Part shown: in pieces, positions 1 to 6,317 of the stretch | How the letters are laid out: every line of letters begins with the position of its first letter | Numbering within the stretch: position 1 is the stretch's first letter | Assembly: GCA_003529325.1 (NCBI GenBank) | Contig: DPVW01000327.1 | Span: forward strand, 1 to 6,636 | Source of the DNA: Candidatus Latescibacterota bacterium | GTDB lineage: Bacteria > Latescibacterota > UBA2968 > UBA8231 | Length of the DNA stretch: 6,636 nucleotides | Direction of reading: 5' to 3' | The notes under the pieces: generated by a model | What the model was told of the DNA's origin: nothing | Database searches by the model: none | What the model saw: only the letters and a program-made list of their open reading frames with translations | Made by a program: the position numbers and the translations under genes

Positions 1-21
1 GGTAAAGTCGATGTTGATCAT
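1..21 (-). CDS. Possible 5' end of a leftward gene (7 codons visible)
   Basis: Read leftward from position 21 there is an ATG followed by six open codons (M-I-N-I-D-F-T) to the window edge. A GGAG lies about 13 nt upstream of the ATG, farther than ideal for a ribosome binding site. If real, this gene is divergent from the small-protein/dioxygenase pair. Seven residues are too few to assign a family or to exclude chance. The call rests only on the start codon, the loose GGAG and the otherwise empty stretch behind it. Confidence 0.3.
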
Positions 22-218
22 GGGACAAGCCTAACTCCGGCGGCGTTGATCGTGCAACCGCCTGCACTTTCGGTCATGCATCAATGATGATGCTGGTCCA
101 GACGGGCAGGTGCAGATATCTTTGGTCCGTCGATACGGCAATTACCCGGAAAATGCCTGGTTTCAGGTGTCGGTTCGATTCGATTCACGCTGTCTCTTAC
201 TTGAAAGGTCTCTACCTC

Positions 219-497
219 GTGGCGCTTCGCCAGAAACTCCTTGTCCTTTACGCGCACTCGCCGGATCTGAACTCCGCCACCGTCGCTTGGTCTATTTATG
301 ACGGTACTGGCAAGGAGAAGCACACCACCGGAGACAGCGAAGAGCCGCCCTATGCATCGGTCGTGGCCGCCATGCGGGACGGCTGGCGTGTGATTCAGTT
401 TCCTCAACAACATCCGGCCTATCCCGGCATGGAATACAACACGGCGTATCTCAAATACGAATACATCTTGGAGCTTCTCGAAGAGGCGGGAGAATGA
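219..497 (+). CDS. Small protein of unknown function, coupled to the dioxygenase gene
   Basis: This reads as a 92-residue protein from a GTG at 219, preceded by AAAGG at 204-208 (10-nt spacing). The same frame is open back to ATG codons at 84, 87 and 90, which would give 137 residues. Those ATGs lack a ribosome binding site and the extra N-terminal stretch does not look protein-like, so I prefer 219; an ATG at 153 is a third option. The body has a hydrophobic first strand (residues 5-12), a polar Gly-rich turn (IYDGTGKEKHTTGD, 26-39), an aromatic segment around DGWRVIQFPQQ (54-64), and a Tyr-rich helix ending LKYEYILELLEE (78-89). No signal peptide or membrane segment is visible. It is likely a small soluble alpha/beta domain. 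The stop overlaps the next gene's start as ATGA, indicating translational coupling and a shared pathway or complex with the dioxygenase. I do not recognise a characterised family. Confidence 0.65.
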   Translation: MALRQKLLVLYAHSPDLNSATVAWSIYDGTGKEKHTTGDSEEPPYASVVAAMRDGWRVIQFPQQHPAYPGMEYNTAYLKYEYILELLEEAGE

Positions 498-1309
498 CAG
501 TGCCGAACAAGGAAGATCTGCTGACCACAAAACAGGTGGCGAAGTTTGTCGCAGACGGGTTTCTGCGGTTCGACGATGTCGTGCCTGCCGAACTCAACGA
601 GCGCGCTCAGGCACAGATGGAAGCCGGTATCGAACGCCCCCGTGGAGGTGATCCGCTGAAGGGGGTGTGGGCCGGCAATGCCATTGGTGAGGTGGTGAAT
701 CTGCCGAAGATCCAGGGGATCATGGCGAGTCTTGTGGGTGCAGAGCCGCTCTATGACCACCACGCCGTGCATATCGTGCAGCCGAACCGGGAGGAAGGGC
801 AGATCTGGCACGCCGATGCCATCATCGATTTACGCACCCCTTTCGACATTCAGTTCTTCTACTTTCCACATGACACCCCCCGCGAGATGGGGGGTACCAT
901 GGTGCTGCCCGGCAGTCACTACCGCCGCATCAGTGAATCTGACATCGCCCGTTATCAGAACTTCCTCGGCCAGGCACCGATGGTATGCAAGGCGGGCACG
1001 GTGATGGTCGCCCACCACGGCATCTGGCACTGTGCCCAGCCCAACCTTACAGACCGCACCCGTTACATGTTCAAGCTCCGTCTCAATCCGACGGTGCGTC
1101 AGTTGAAGCTGTGGAACACGGACGACATGGACGACGCCGATGTGAATGGTGAGTTGAATGCAAACCATCGGTGGTATGGCAATGAAGTGCGTCTGGAGAT
1201 CGTCAACCGCATCAAGCTGTGGCGGCATCTTATCGGTGATGACACATATGACGTCGGGTACTGGCTGTCTCGGCTGGAGAATGAGCCGGCGGCGGCGCAG
1301 GTCGCGTAA
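494..1309 (+). CDS. Phytanoyl-CoA dioxygenase (PhyH) family Fe(II)/2-oxoglutarate oxygenase
   Basis: This is a 271-residue cytosolic protein of the PhyH family, which couples 2-oxoglutarate decarboxylation to hydroxylation of a C-H bond at a non-haem iron centre. The iron ligands are visible: the HxD pair in QIWHADAI (H106, D108) and the distal histidine in GIWHCAQPN (H179). R190, eleven residues later, fits the 2-oxoglutarate carboxylate anchor, as in human PhyH (H264/R275). The segment MGGTMVLPGSH (132-142) is the usual strand-turn of the double-stranded beta helix. Residues 10-22 match the N-terminal pattern in which a helix precedes a 'DGFLRFDDVV' strand. Length is normal and no key residue is missing, so it should be active. 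The start is the ATG overlapping the upstream stop, with GAGG 7 nt before it. The substrate cannot be read from sequence: the family covers small acids, CoA esters, amino acids, halogenation and natural-product steps. The gene is probably co-transcribed with the small upstream gene. Confidence 0.92.
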   Translation: MTVPNKEDLLTTKQVAKFVADGFLRFDDVVPAELNERAQAQMEAGIERPRGGDPLKGVWAGNAIGEVVNLPKIQGIMASLVGAEPLYDHHAVHIVQPNREEGQIWHADAIIDLRTPFDIQFFYFPHDTPREMGGTMVLPGSHYRRISESDIARYQNFLGQAPMVCKAGTVMVAHHGIWHCAQPNLTDRTRYMFKLRLNPTVRQLKLWNTDDMDDADVNGELNANHRWYGNEVRLEIVNRIKLWRHLIGDDTYDVGYWLSRLENEPAAAQVA

Positions 1310-1342
1310 TCAAGAATGCCGGTTGTTCAAGCGCCTCGCCAC

Positions 1343-1396
1343 GGCAATGCCAAACTGCGGCATTGCCTGCGATTCGTCAGGGCGAACGGCATTGCC
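1343..1396. repeat. Intergenic palindromic element with three arm copies (REP-like)
   Basis: GGCAATGCC (1343-1351) and GGCATTGCC (1359-1367) form a perfect 9-bp inverted repeat around a 7-nt loop. A second GGCATTGCC (1388-1396) repeats the right arm, and the flanking C and T are also shared (CGGCATTGCCT twice). The left arm could therefore pair with either right arm. The element sits between the convergent ends of the dioxygenase and helicase genes. No T-run follows on either strand, so it is not a classic intrinsic terminator. It could block RNA decay, assist factor-dependent termination, or be a dispersed palindrome. Read on the helicase strand, its loop resembles the hairpin at 4541-4567. 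Confidence 0.6.
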
Positions 1397-1453
1397 TCCG
1401 GCGGGTCGGAGCCCGGGCGCGCAGGTCGCTCAATAACAAGGACGACGCGCCTC

Positions 1454-4400
1454 TCAATCCAATGCCACGATCTTCTCGCTGAAATCCACTGGGATTCGCA
1501 TGCGGCCCTCATTCTTGCGGTCGAACAGCAGGTATCCCCGGTCGCGGCCATAGCGCCAGATGTCGCGGGTGATGGCGACGTCATCGCGGCAGTAACGTTC
1601 GATCAGATCCATCCTCCCTTGCTTGAACCAGCGCAGGGCCTGTAGGCCGTCTGCAGACTTCTCTTTGTCCAGCGTGGACTGTGCCAGGCTGTTGAGGCTG
1701 ACGCGAAAATTGAGCTGTTCTTTGATCTCGCGTAGCATGTCGAGGGTTTCGAGGTTGCGAAAGTCGTAACGAGAGTATCCACGAAGGACGGAGTAGTCGA
1801 AGCCGATACAGTTGAAGCCGACGACGAGATCGGCCTGCTTGAGATGTTCGATCAAGTCCTGCACGCGGTCTTCGAAGTACGTCGTGAACTCGTCGGTGCG
1901 ACTGTCCCAGACGATACCGCAGCTGACTCTCATCAGATAGGTCTTGCCCCAACCCCCCACCTCGGCAGCACTCAGCTGTGTTTCGAGATCAAAGACGACG
2001 ACGTGTTGCTCAGCCTCCTCCTCTGGCGCGAGTGGTGCACTCTCGTCTACCGACTCCCAATCGGCGAACAGGGGCGGCTCGTCATCGATATCGCTTACGT
2101 CGAGAGCCTCGGGGTCGAGCTGAGCGCGACCGCTGAGCAACTCGAGCAGGTGGATGCAACCTGCCTTGTCCAGAGGGTGGTTGCCGGCGCCGCATGTGGG
2201 GAAGTGGATACAGGATGGGCAGCCATCCTCGCAGTCACAGCCCTCGACCATGCCCAGGGTCATTTGCAGCAAGCGGTCGAGCATCTCGAAGCCCTTCTCC
2301 GCCAACCCGATGCCGCCCGGGTATTGATCGTAGATGAATATCGCCCCTTTGCGTAGCTGTGGATGCATGGGGTAACAGATGCCGCCCACATCGGTACCCT
2401 TGCTCAATGCCAGCAGAGGGAACAACGATTTGGTGGCGTGCTCGGTGGCATGGAGCGAGCCCATATGGTGATGGCCTCGGCGCTTGAGATGCTTTTTGAA
2501 GGGGGCATCCATCTCAATCCAGAAACCGACGGTTTCGAAGACTTCCACGGGGCAGTCGAGGGGATGTAAGGAGATTACGGCGCCATCGCCGACACGCACC
2601 TTCTCGAATGCGATGACCTGGGACTCGACGCGCAGGCGTCCGAGCTTGGCCTGGTAGCCGTGCATTGGTTTGCTCGCCAACTCCTCGAGGATCTCGGTCT
2701 CTTTCTCCTTCTTGGGACGTGTGTAGTACGGCACGTCGACGAGGTGGGCGTCGATCTGTCGTTTCACCGGGTTGCGTTCGCCGATGAGATACTGTTTGCC
2801 ACGATGGAGGTAGACGGCACCCTCGTAGCACTCCGAGTACAACTGGCCACCGGAGACGGTGCCGATGGTGTAGCGTCGACCACCGGTCGGAACAGGTGGG
2901 TCGATGTTGCCGTCGCTCACGACGGGTGTGGCGTGGCCCTTGTCCGGGTCTGCGGGGAATAGATCAGGTGATACGCTCTCTGCGACCGCAACGGAGTTGT
3001 CCGTGATGGGCTCGGGATCGGTCTCTTGCGTGGTTGCTTTCCGGCCTCTGCTGCTGACGATGGACCAGTTGTCACCGATGGCGCGCATGTTGACGAGACG
3101 ATGGGGTTGCTTGCGAGAGGCAAACCAGACGTCACCGTCAGCGCTTTGCAGCAATTCGCCGCGTTCCGTGAGAGTGTGGAGGGCCTTTTGGTATCCGGTG
3201 ATCTCGGCATATTCCGGTTCGTCCAGCGTCAGCGGCAGTTCGCGCGCGGCGCAGGGCAGGTGTTGCTCCAGGATGTAGTGGTTCGAGGGGTCGGCGACGG
3301 CGTCCTCGACATCGCGCCCGAAAAACTGCTCCGGATGTTTCATGAAGTACTGATCCAGGGCGTCGCGACTGGCCAGCAGGATGACGAGGGATTCACGTCC
3401 CCGTCGGCCCACGCGGCCGGCGCGTTGCCAGGTGTTGACGATCGATCCCGGGTAGCCGACAAGAACACAGATGTCGAGGCCGCCGATGTCGATGCCAAGT
3501 TCCAGCGCCGATGTGGTGACGACGCCGAGCAGCTCACCGGAGATAAGCTGGCTCTCGATCTGCCGGCGTTCCTCGGGCAGATAACCGGCGCGGTATGAAC
3601 TGATCTTGCGGCGCAGGTCGTTACGATGTTGTGTCGCCCAGCGGAAGACGAGTTCGGTGATCGTGCGCGCCCGGGTGAAGACGATGGTGCGCAACTGGCG
3701 CAGGACGCCGGCCTGTAGCAGACGCGAGGCGACGGTGTTGGGGCTGTCGACGGGATCGACGAAGAGAAAGTGCTTCGCCGCCGCCGGTGCGCCGGAATCG
3801 GTGACGGCGACGAAAGGTCGCCCGAAAAGGCGCTCCGCGAGTTGCAGTGGATTGCCGATGGTGGCCGAACAGGTGACGATGCGCGGCGCCGCGTCATAAC
3901 AACCACACAGGCGGTTGAGTCGGCGGAACAGGTGCAGGACGTGCGAGCCGAAGATGCCATTGTAGGTGTGCAGTTCATCGACGACGATCCAACGCAGATT
4001 CTTCAGGACCTCCTCCCAGGCTTCGTGGAAGCCGAGCAACCCGGCGTGCAGCATGTCGGGCGTGGTGATGAGGATATTGGGTGGGTGCTTGCGGATCTTC
4101 TCGCGCAGATGGGGTTTTGTGTCGCCGTCGTAGATCTCGGCTGTGAGACCGCAGCTGAGGTTGCCCAGTAGGTCGCGCAGTTCTCCGAGTTGGTCTTGTT
4201 CCAGCGCCTTGAGGGGGAAGATGTAGATGGCGCAACCGGCGGGATTCTGCATCAGGTCGTCGAGGACGGCGGTGTTGTAGATCAGTGTCTTGCCCGAGGA
4301 TGTCGGCGTGGCGACGACGACGTTGTGACCTTGCTGCAGATGGTGGATGCCCTCTTCCTGGTGCGACCATAACCCGTCGATGCCGGCAGCTTCCATGATG

Positions 4401-4786
4401 CGGGCTACTCGGGGACCAAGAGGAGAGGGGTCGATGACTCGCTTCTCGGGGTGCGGCGGGATCGTCTGCCGGTGCACGATGGTATCGGATAACATGCCGT
4501 GCTCGAGATGGCTGATGAATTTGGCGACTTCCTGTCGCTCGGAGTTTGCTGAACTGCGGCAAACTCCTGTGTCGGGATTGCAGCTGGTGCCGCATCCTGC
4601 GGCAGGTTCTGGGTTGGTAGTGTATTTGCCGTCCGCCGGCTCCGGGGTGCCGGTGCGTCCTGCAGCGCCTGACACACGGTCGCCGCTGGCGGTTGTGGGG
4701 AAGTCGAGCAACTCGTCGTCGGTGGGTTGAGTGAGTTGGGGGTCGTCCTCGTCGAGGAAATCGTCGGGTGACATGCGCTTGATCAC
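1454..4786 (-). CDS. MrfA/YprA-like SF2 DNA helicase (DUF1998) fused to a DnaQ/RNase H-fold exonuclease
   Basis: This is a 1110-residue cytosolic protein. Residues 1-100 are acidic and probably disordered. The helicase core follows: motif I ATPTSSGKT (159-167), Ia PLKALEQDQ (191-199), a DELH box (D270-H273), motif III SAT (307-309), motif IV IVFTRARTITE (368-378), motif V TTSALELGIDIG (424-435) and motif VI QRAGRVGRRG (454-463). The region from about 640 to 890 carries the DUF1998 cluster C850-x-C852-x3-C856-x2-C859, plus C865. This is the MrfA/YprA signature, a presumed metal site. Residues 928-1110 form an exonuclease domain: DxE in VFDLET (D933, E935), NCIGFDYSVL (D997) and YCRDD (Y1065, D1069), giving a complete DEDD set with a tyrosine in motif III. 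In B. subtilis, MrfA helicase and MrfB exonuclease are separate proteins acting in repair of mitomycin C damage; here they form one chain. The GTG start is chosen because AGGA lies 5 nt upstream; the ATG at codon 5 has no such site. A low-complexity insertion spans 582-636. The gene is divergent from the oxidoreductase. Confidence 0.93.
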   Translation of the reverse strand: MIKRMSPDDFLDEDDPQLTQPTDDELLDFPTTASGDRVSGAAGRTGTPEPADGKYTTNPEPAAGCGTSCNPDTGVCRSSANSERQEVAKFISHLEHGMLSDTIVHRQTIPPHPEKRVIDPSPLGPRVARIMEAAGIDGLWSHQEEGIHHLQQGHNVVVATPTSSGKTLIYNTAVLDDLMQNPAGCAIYIFPLKALEQDQLGELRDLLGNLSCGLTAEIYDGDTKPHLREKIRKHPPNILITTPDMLHAGLLGFHEAWEEVLKNLRWIVVDELHTYNGIFGSHVLHLFRRLNRLCGCYDAAPRIVTCSATIGNPLQLAERLFGRPFVAVTDSGAPAAAKHFLFVDPVDSPNTVASRLLQAGVLRQLRTIVFTRARTITELVFRWATQHRNDLRRKISSYRAGYLPEERRQIESQLISGELLGVVTTSALELGIDIGGLDICVLVGYPGSIVNTWQRAGRVGRRGRESLVILLASRDALDQYFMKHPEQFFGRDVEDAVADPSNHYILEQHLPCAARELPLTLDEPEYAEITGYQKALHTLTERGELLQSADGDVWFASRKQPHRLVNMRAIGDNWSIVSSRGRKATTQETDPEPITDNSVAVAESVSPDLFPADPDKGHATPVVSDGNIDPPVPTGGRRYTIGTVSGGQLYSECYEGAVYLHRGKQYLIGERNPVKRQIDAHLVDVPYYTRPKKEKETEILEELASKPMHGYQAKLGRLRVESQVIAFEKVRVGDGAVISLHPLDCPVEVFETVGFWIEMDAPFKKHLKRRGHHHMGSLHATEHATKSLFPLLALSKGTDVGGICYPMHPQLRKGAIFIYDQYPGGIGLAEKGFEMLDRLLQMTLGMVEGCDCEDGCPSCIHFPTCGAGNHPLDKAGCIHLLELLSGRAQLDPEALDVSDIDDEPPLFADWESVDESAPLAPEEEAEQHVVVFDLETQLSAAEVGGWGKTYLMRVSCGIVWDSRTDEFTTYFEDRVQDLIEHLKQADLVVGFNCIGFDYSVLRGYSRYDFRNLETLDMLREIKEQLNFRVSLNSLAQSTLDKEKSADGLQALRWFKQGRMDLIERYCRDDVAITRDIWRYGRDRGYLLFDRKNEGRMRIPVDFSEKIVALD
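4541..4567 (-). repeat. Hairpin inside the helicase coding region, related to the intergenic palindrome
   Basis: GGAGTTTGC (4541-4549) and GCAAACTCC (4559-4567) form a perfect 9-bp inverted repeat around a 9-nt loop. On the helicase strand the loop region reads TGCCGCAGTTCAGCA. The intergenic hairpin at 1343-1367 reads TGCCGCAGTTTGGCA on the same strand. The outer stems differ in sequence but both are fully paired. The DNA encodes helicase residues 74-82, inside the disordered N-terminal region. Confidence 0.55.
4588..4604. repeat. Short perfect inverted repeat TGCCGCA/TGCGGCA
   Basis: TGCCGCA (4588-4594) and TGCGGCA (4598-4604) pair perfectly across a 3-nt spacer, 20 bp from the 4541-4567 hairpin. 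The same heptamer TGCGGCA also occurs at 4555-4561 and at 1356-1362 in the intergenic element. Like that element, this stretch therefore has one arm in one orientation and two in the other. It encodes part of the Cys-containing segment of the helicase N-terminus (residues 61-66). Confidence 0.4.
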
Positions 4787-4830
4787 GGTGGTCCTGGCGG
4801 CAATAGGGATCGAATGAGCACTGGATCATA

Positions 4831-4860
4831 AGTATACCAATGGTCTGCACATTGCAGCAA
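4831..4860 (-). promoter_or_regulatory. Sigma-70-type promoter for the helicase-exonuclease gene
   Basis: On the leftward strand, TTGCTG (4860-4855) lies 18 bp before TATACT (4836-4831). The -10 matches the consensus at 5 of 6 positions and is preceded by an extended -10 TGn. Transcription would start near 4824, about 38 nt before the GTG start at 4786, with the AGGA site inside that leader. It is called from consensus matching only. The whole element coincides with the rightward sigma-54-like site. Confidence 0.55.
4841..4856 (+). promoter_or_regulatory. Sigma-54-type -24/-12 promoter for the SAF-domain oxidoreductase
   Basis: The sequence TGGTCTG-N4-TTGCA has the invariant GG at 4842-4843 and GC at 4854-4855, separated by exactly 10 bp as RpoN promoters require. 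The -12 box TTGCA is perfect. The -24 box keeps TGG and the distal G but differs at three inner positions from TGGCACG. Transcription would begin near 4867, giving a leader of about 75 nt before the ATG at 4941. The presence of a sigma-54 activator gene immediately beyond the oxidoreductase raises confidence. The activator's upstream binding sites, if any, would fall within the start of the helicase gene; I could not identify them. Confidence 0.5.
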
Positions 4861-4867
4861 GCAGAGC

Positions 4868-4896
4868 TTGGTCCCGGGCTGTCGAAGGGCTATGCT
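4868..4896 (+). promoter_or_regulatory. Alternative weak sigma-70-type promoter for the oxidoreductase
   Basis: TTGGTC (4868-4873) lies 17 bp before TATGCT (4891-4896), matching the consensus at 3 of 6 and 4 of 6 positions. Transcription would begin near 4903, upstream of the GAGG ribosome binding site at 4929-4932. A match of this quality is common by chance. It is listed as the competing explanation to the sigma-54-like element. Confidence 0.28.
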
Positions 4897-4940
4897 CAAC
4901 GTTTCTGTCGCTGTGAAGGCTCCCACCCGAGGTCAAGACC

Positions 4941-6296
4941 ATGCAACTGTTCACCCCCTTGCTGGCCGAGCGTCAGCAGTCCAACAATCCTGTCCGTGCT
5001 GCCATCATCGGTGCTGGCAAGTTCGGCGGCGGGCTGATCGTGCAGCTGGCTCAGTGTCCGGGTATGGAAGCGGCCGTCGTCGCCGACCTCGATCCTGAGC
5101 GCGCCCGTGCTGTATTCGACTCCTGTGGACTGGCCGATCGTGTCGTCATCGCCGAAACGGCCGACGCCATCGCTGATGTCGTGGTGGCAGGGGGGCTGGC
5201 GATCACCGGGGATCCGCTGCTGGCCGCCGCCTGTGAGGTCGTCGATGTCGTCGTCGATGCCACAGGCGTCCCAGAGGCTGGTGCGCTGCACGCGGTGACA
5301 GCGATCGAGGCGGGCAGGCATGTCGTCATGGTCAACGTCGAGGCAGATGTCACCGTGGGGGCAGCGCTACGACGTCGGGCAGACGCGGCGGGTGTGGTCT
5401 ATACCCTCGTCGATGGTGACCAGCCGGGCTGCACGATGCACATGGTCGAATGGGCACGGACCCTGGGGTTCGAGATCGTCGCCGCCGGCCGTGGGACGAT
5501 CTACTTTGCCACCGATCGGGATGGCACGCCGGACTCGGTGCAGGAGCGCTTTGGCTTCAGCGACGAGGTGATGCGTCGGCGCACGATCAACACGAAGATG
5601 TACAACTCCTTCCGCGACGGTACCAAGGCGCAGGTGGAGATGACGGCGCTGGCAAATATGGCTGGTCTGCCGCCAGATGTGCGTGGCATGCACGAACCAT
5701 CGGTCAATCTCGAGGACATTCCGCAGCAGTTCAGTCTGCAGCAGGAGGGCGGTCTGTTGACCCGCTCGGGTGTCGTGGAGTTGGCCAACAGTGTTGCCGG
5801 CGATGGTCAGAGTATGTTAGCCGAGCCGTTGAAGATGGGTGTGTTCTGCGTGGTTCGCGCCGAACATCCGTTCATCATGGAGGATCTGGCCGGATACGGC
5901 TGTCATGTAGGCGGTGACGGCCACAACATGCTGTTGTGGCGACCCTATCATCTCGTCGCTGTGGAAGCGCCCTTGTCGATCGCCTGCGCTGCACTCTATA
6001 ACCGGCCCACGGGAACGCCACTGCCGGAGCCGACGGCGGACACGATCACCATCGCCAAGCGCGATCTGCAGGCTGGCGAAACAATCGATGGCGGGGGCGG
6101 TTACACAGTCAACGGTGTGATCGAGAAGGCCGATGTAGCGTTGCGGGAAGGGTTGTTGCCACTGGGTCTGTCAACAGGCGCACGGTTGACGTTGGCTGTC
6201 AGCCGCGGAGTGGCTGTACGATATGCAGACGTCGAGTTACCGGCAGACAGCCTCTTGCGGCAGCTGCGTCGTGAGCAAGGCGACAGTGCGGCGTAA
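4941..6296 (+). CDS. NAD(P)-dependent oxidoreductase with C-terminal SAF domain (COG4091-like)
   Basis: This 451-residue cytosolic protein resembles the 'predicted homoserine dehydrogenase' group COG4091, whose members are often mislabelled as homoserine dehydrogenase or FlgA. The N-terminal Rossmann fold has the dinucleotide loop IIGAGKFGG (22-30). An acidic residue ends the second strand (VVADLDP, D49), which favours NAD over NADP. Later signatures are DVVVDATGVPEAG (102-114), the MVNVEADVTVG strand (130-140), DGDQPG (158-163) and a middle domain with NTKMYNSFRDGTK (217-229). From about 367 to 435 lies a SAF-type domain (TITIAKRDLQAGETI onwards), the module found in sialic acid synthases and altronate dehydratases. 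The reaction is unknown; oxidation of a branched or sugar-derived hydroxy acid is a guess. The ATG is supported by GAGG 8 nt upstream. The gene is divergent from the helicase and convergent with a sigma-54 activator that may control it. Confidence 0.88.
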   Translation: MQLFTPLLAERQQSNNPVRAAIIGAGKFGGGLIVQLAQCPGMEAAVVADLDPERARAVFDSCGLADRVVIAETADAIADVVVAGGLAITGDPLLAAACEVVDVVVDATGVPEAGALHAVTAIEAGRHVVMVNVEADVTVGAALRRRADAAGVVYTLVDGDQPGCTMHMVEWARTLGFEIVAAGRGTIYFATDRDGTPDSVQERFGFSDEVMRRRTINTKMYNSFRDGTKAQVEMTALANMAGLPPDVRGMHEPSVNLEDIPQQFSLQQEGGLLTRSGVVELANSVAGDGQSMLAEPLKMGVFCVVRAEHPFIMEDLAGYGCHVGGDGHNMLLWRPYHLVAVEAPLSIACAALYNRPTGTPLPEPTADTITIAKRDLQAGETIDGGGGYTVNGVIEKADVALREGLLPLGLSTGARLTLAVSRGVAVRYADVELPADSLLRQLRREQGDSAA

Positions 6297-6299
6297 GTA

Positions 6300-6317
6300 G
6301 CGCTGAGTCTTTAGCGC
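6300..6317. terminator. Short hairpin between convergent genes, possible terminator
   Basis: GCGCTGA (6300-6306) pairs with TTAGCGC (6311-6317), seven pairs including one G-T, closing a 4-nt loop. It begins 3 nt after the oxidoreductase stop and its right arm contains the activator's stop codon. A short TTTT lies several bases farther on the + strand, too far for a textbook intrinsic terminator. Its position between convergent stops is the main reason to list it. Confidence 0.3.

Noticed and set aside
84..218. N-terminal extension of the small protein from ATG codons at 84/87/90
   Set aside because: No ribosome binding site precedes these ATGs and the encoded 45 residues look unlike a folded protein. 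The GTG at 219 has AAAGG at a workable distance. The longer form cannot be excluded without homologues.
1343..1367. Intrinsic terminator for the dioxygenase or helicase gene
   Set aside because: The stem is good but no T-tract follows on either strand, so it is listed as a palindromic repeat instead.
1158..1436. Open + strand frame running out of the dioxygenase gene into the gap
   Set aside because: It overlaps the dioxygenase C-terminus in another frame, has Arg/Ser-rich low-information content, and its tail is simply the translated palindromic element.
1844..4171. Several long + strand frames opposite the helicase gene
   Set aside because: They are antisense shadows produced by GC-rich codon usage; none shows a recognisable domain or ribosome binding site. 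The helicase frame carries all the conserved motifs.
4941..6296. Flagellar FlgA or true homoserine dehydrogenase annotation
   Set aside because: The SAF domain causes the FlgA label in databases, but the N-terminal Rossmann fold shows an oxidoreductase. The middle domain and SAF tail do not fit a standard homoserine dehydrogenase.
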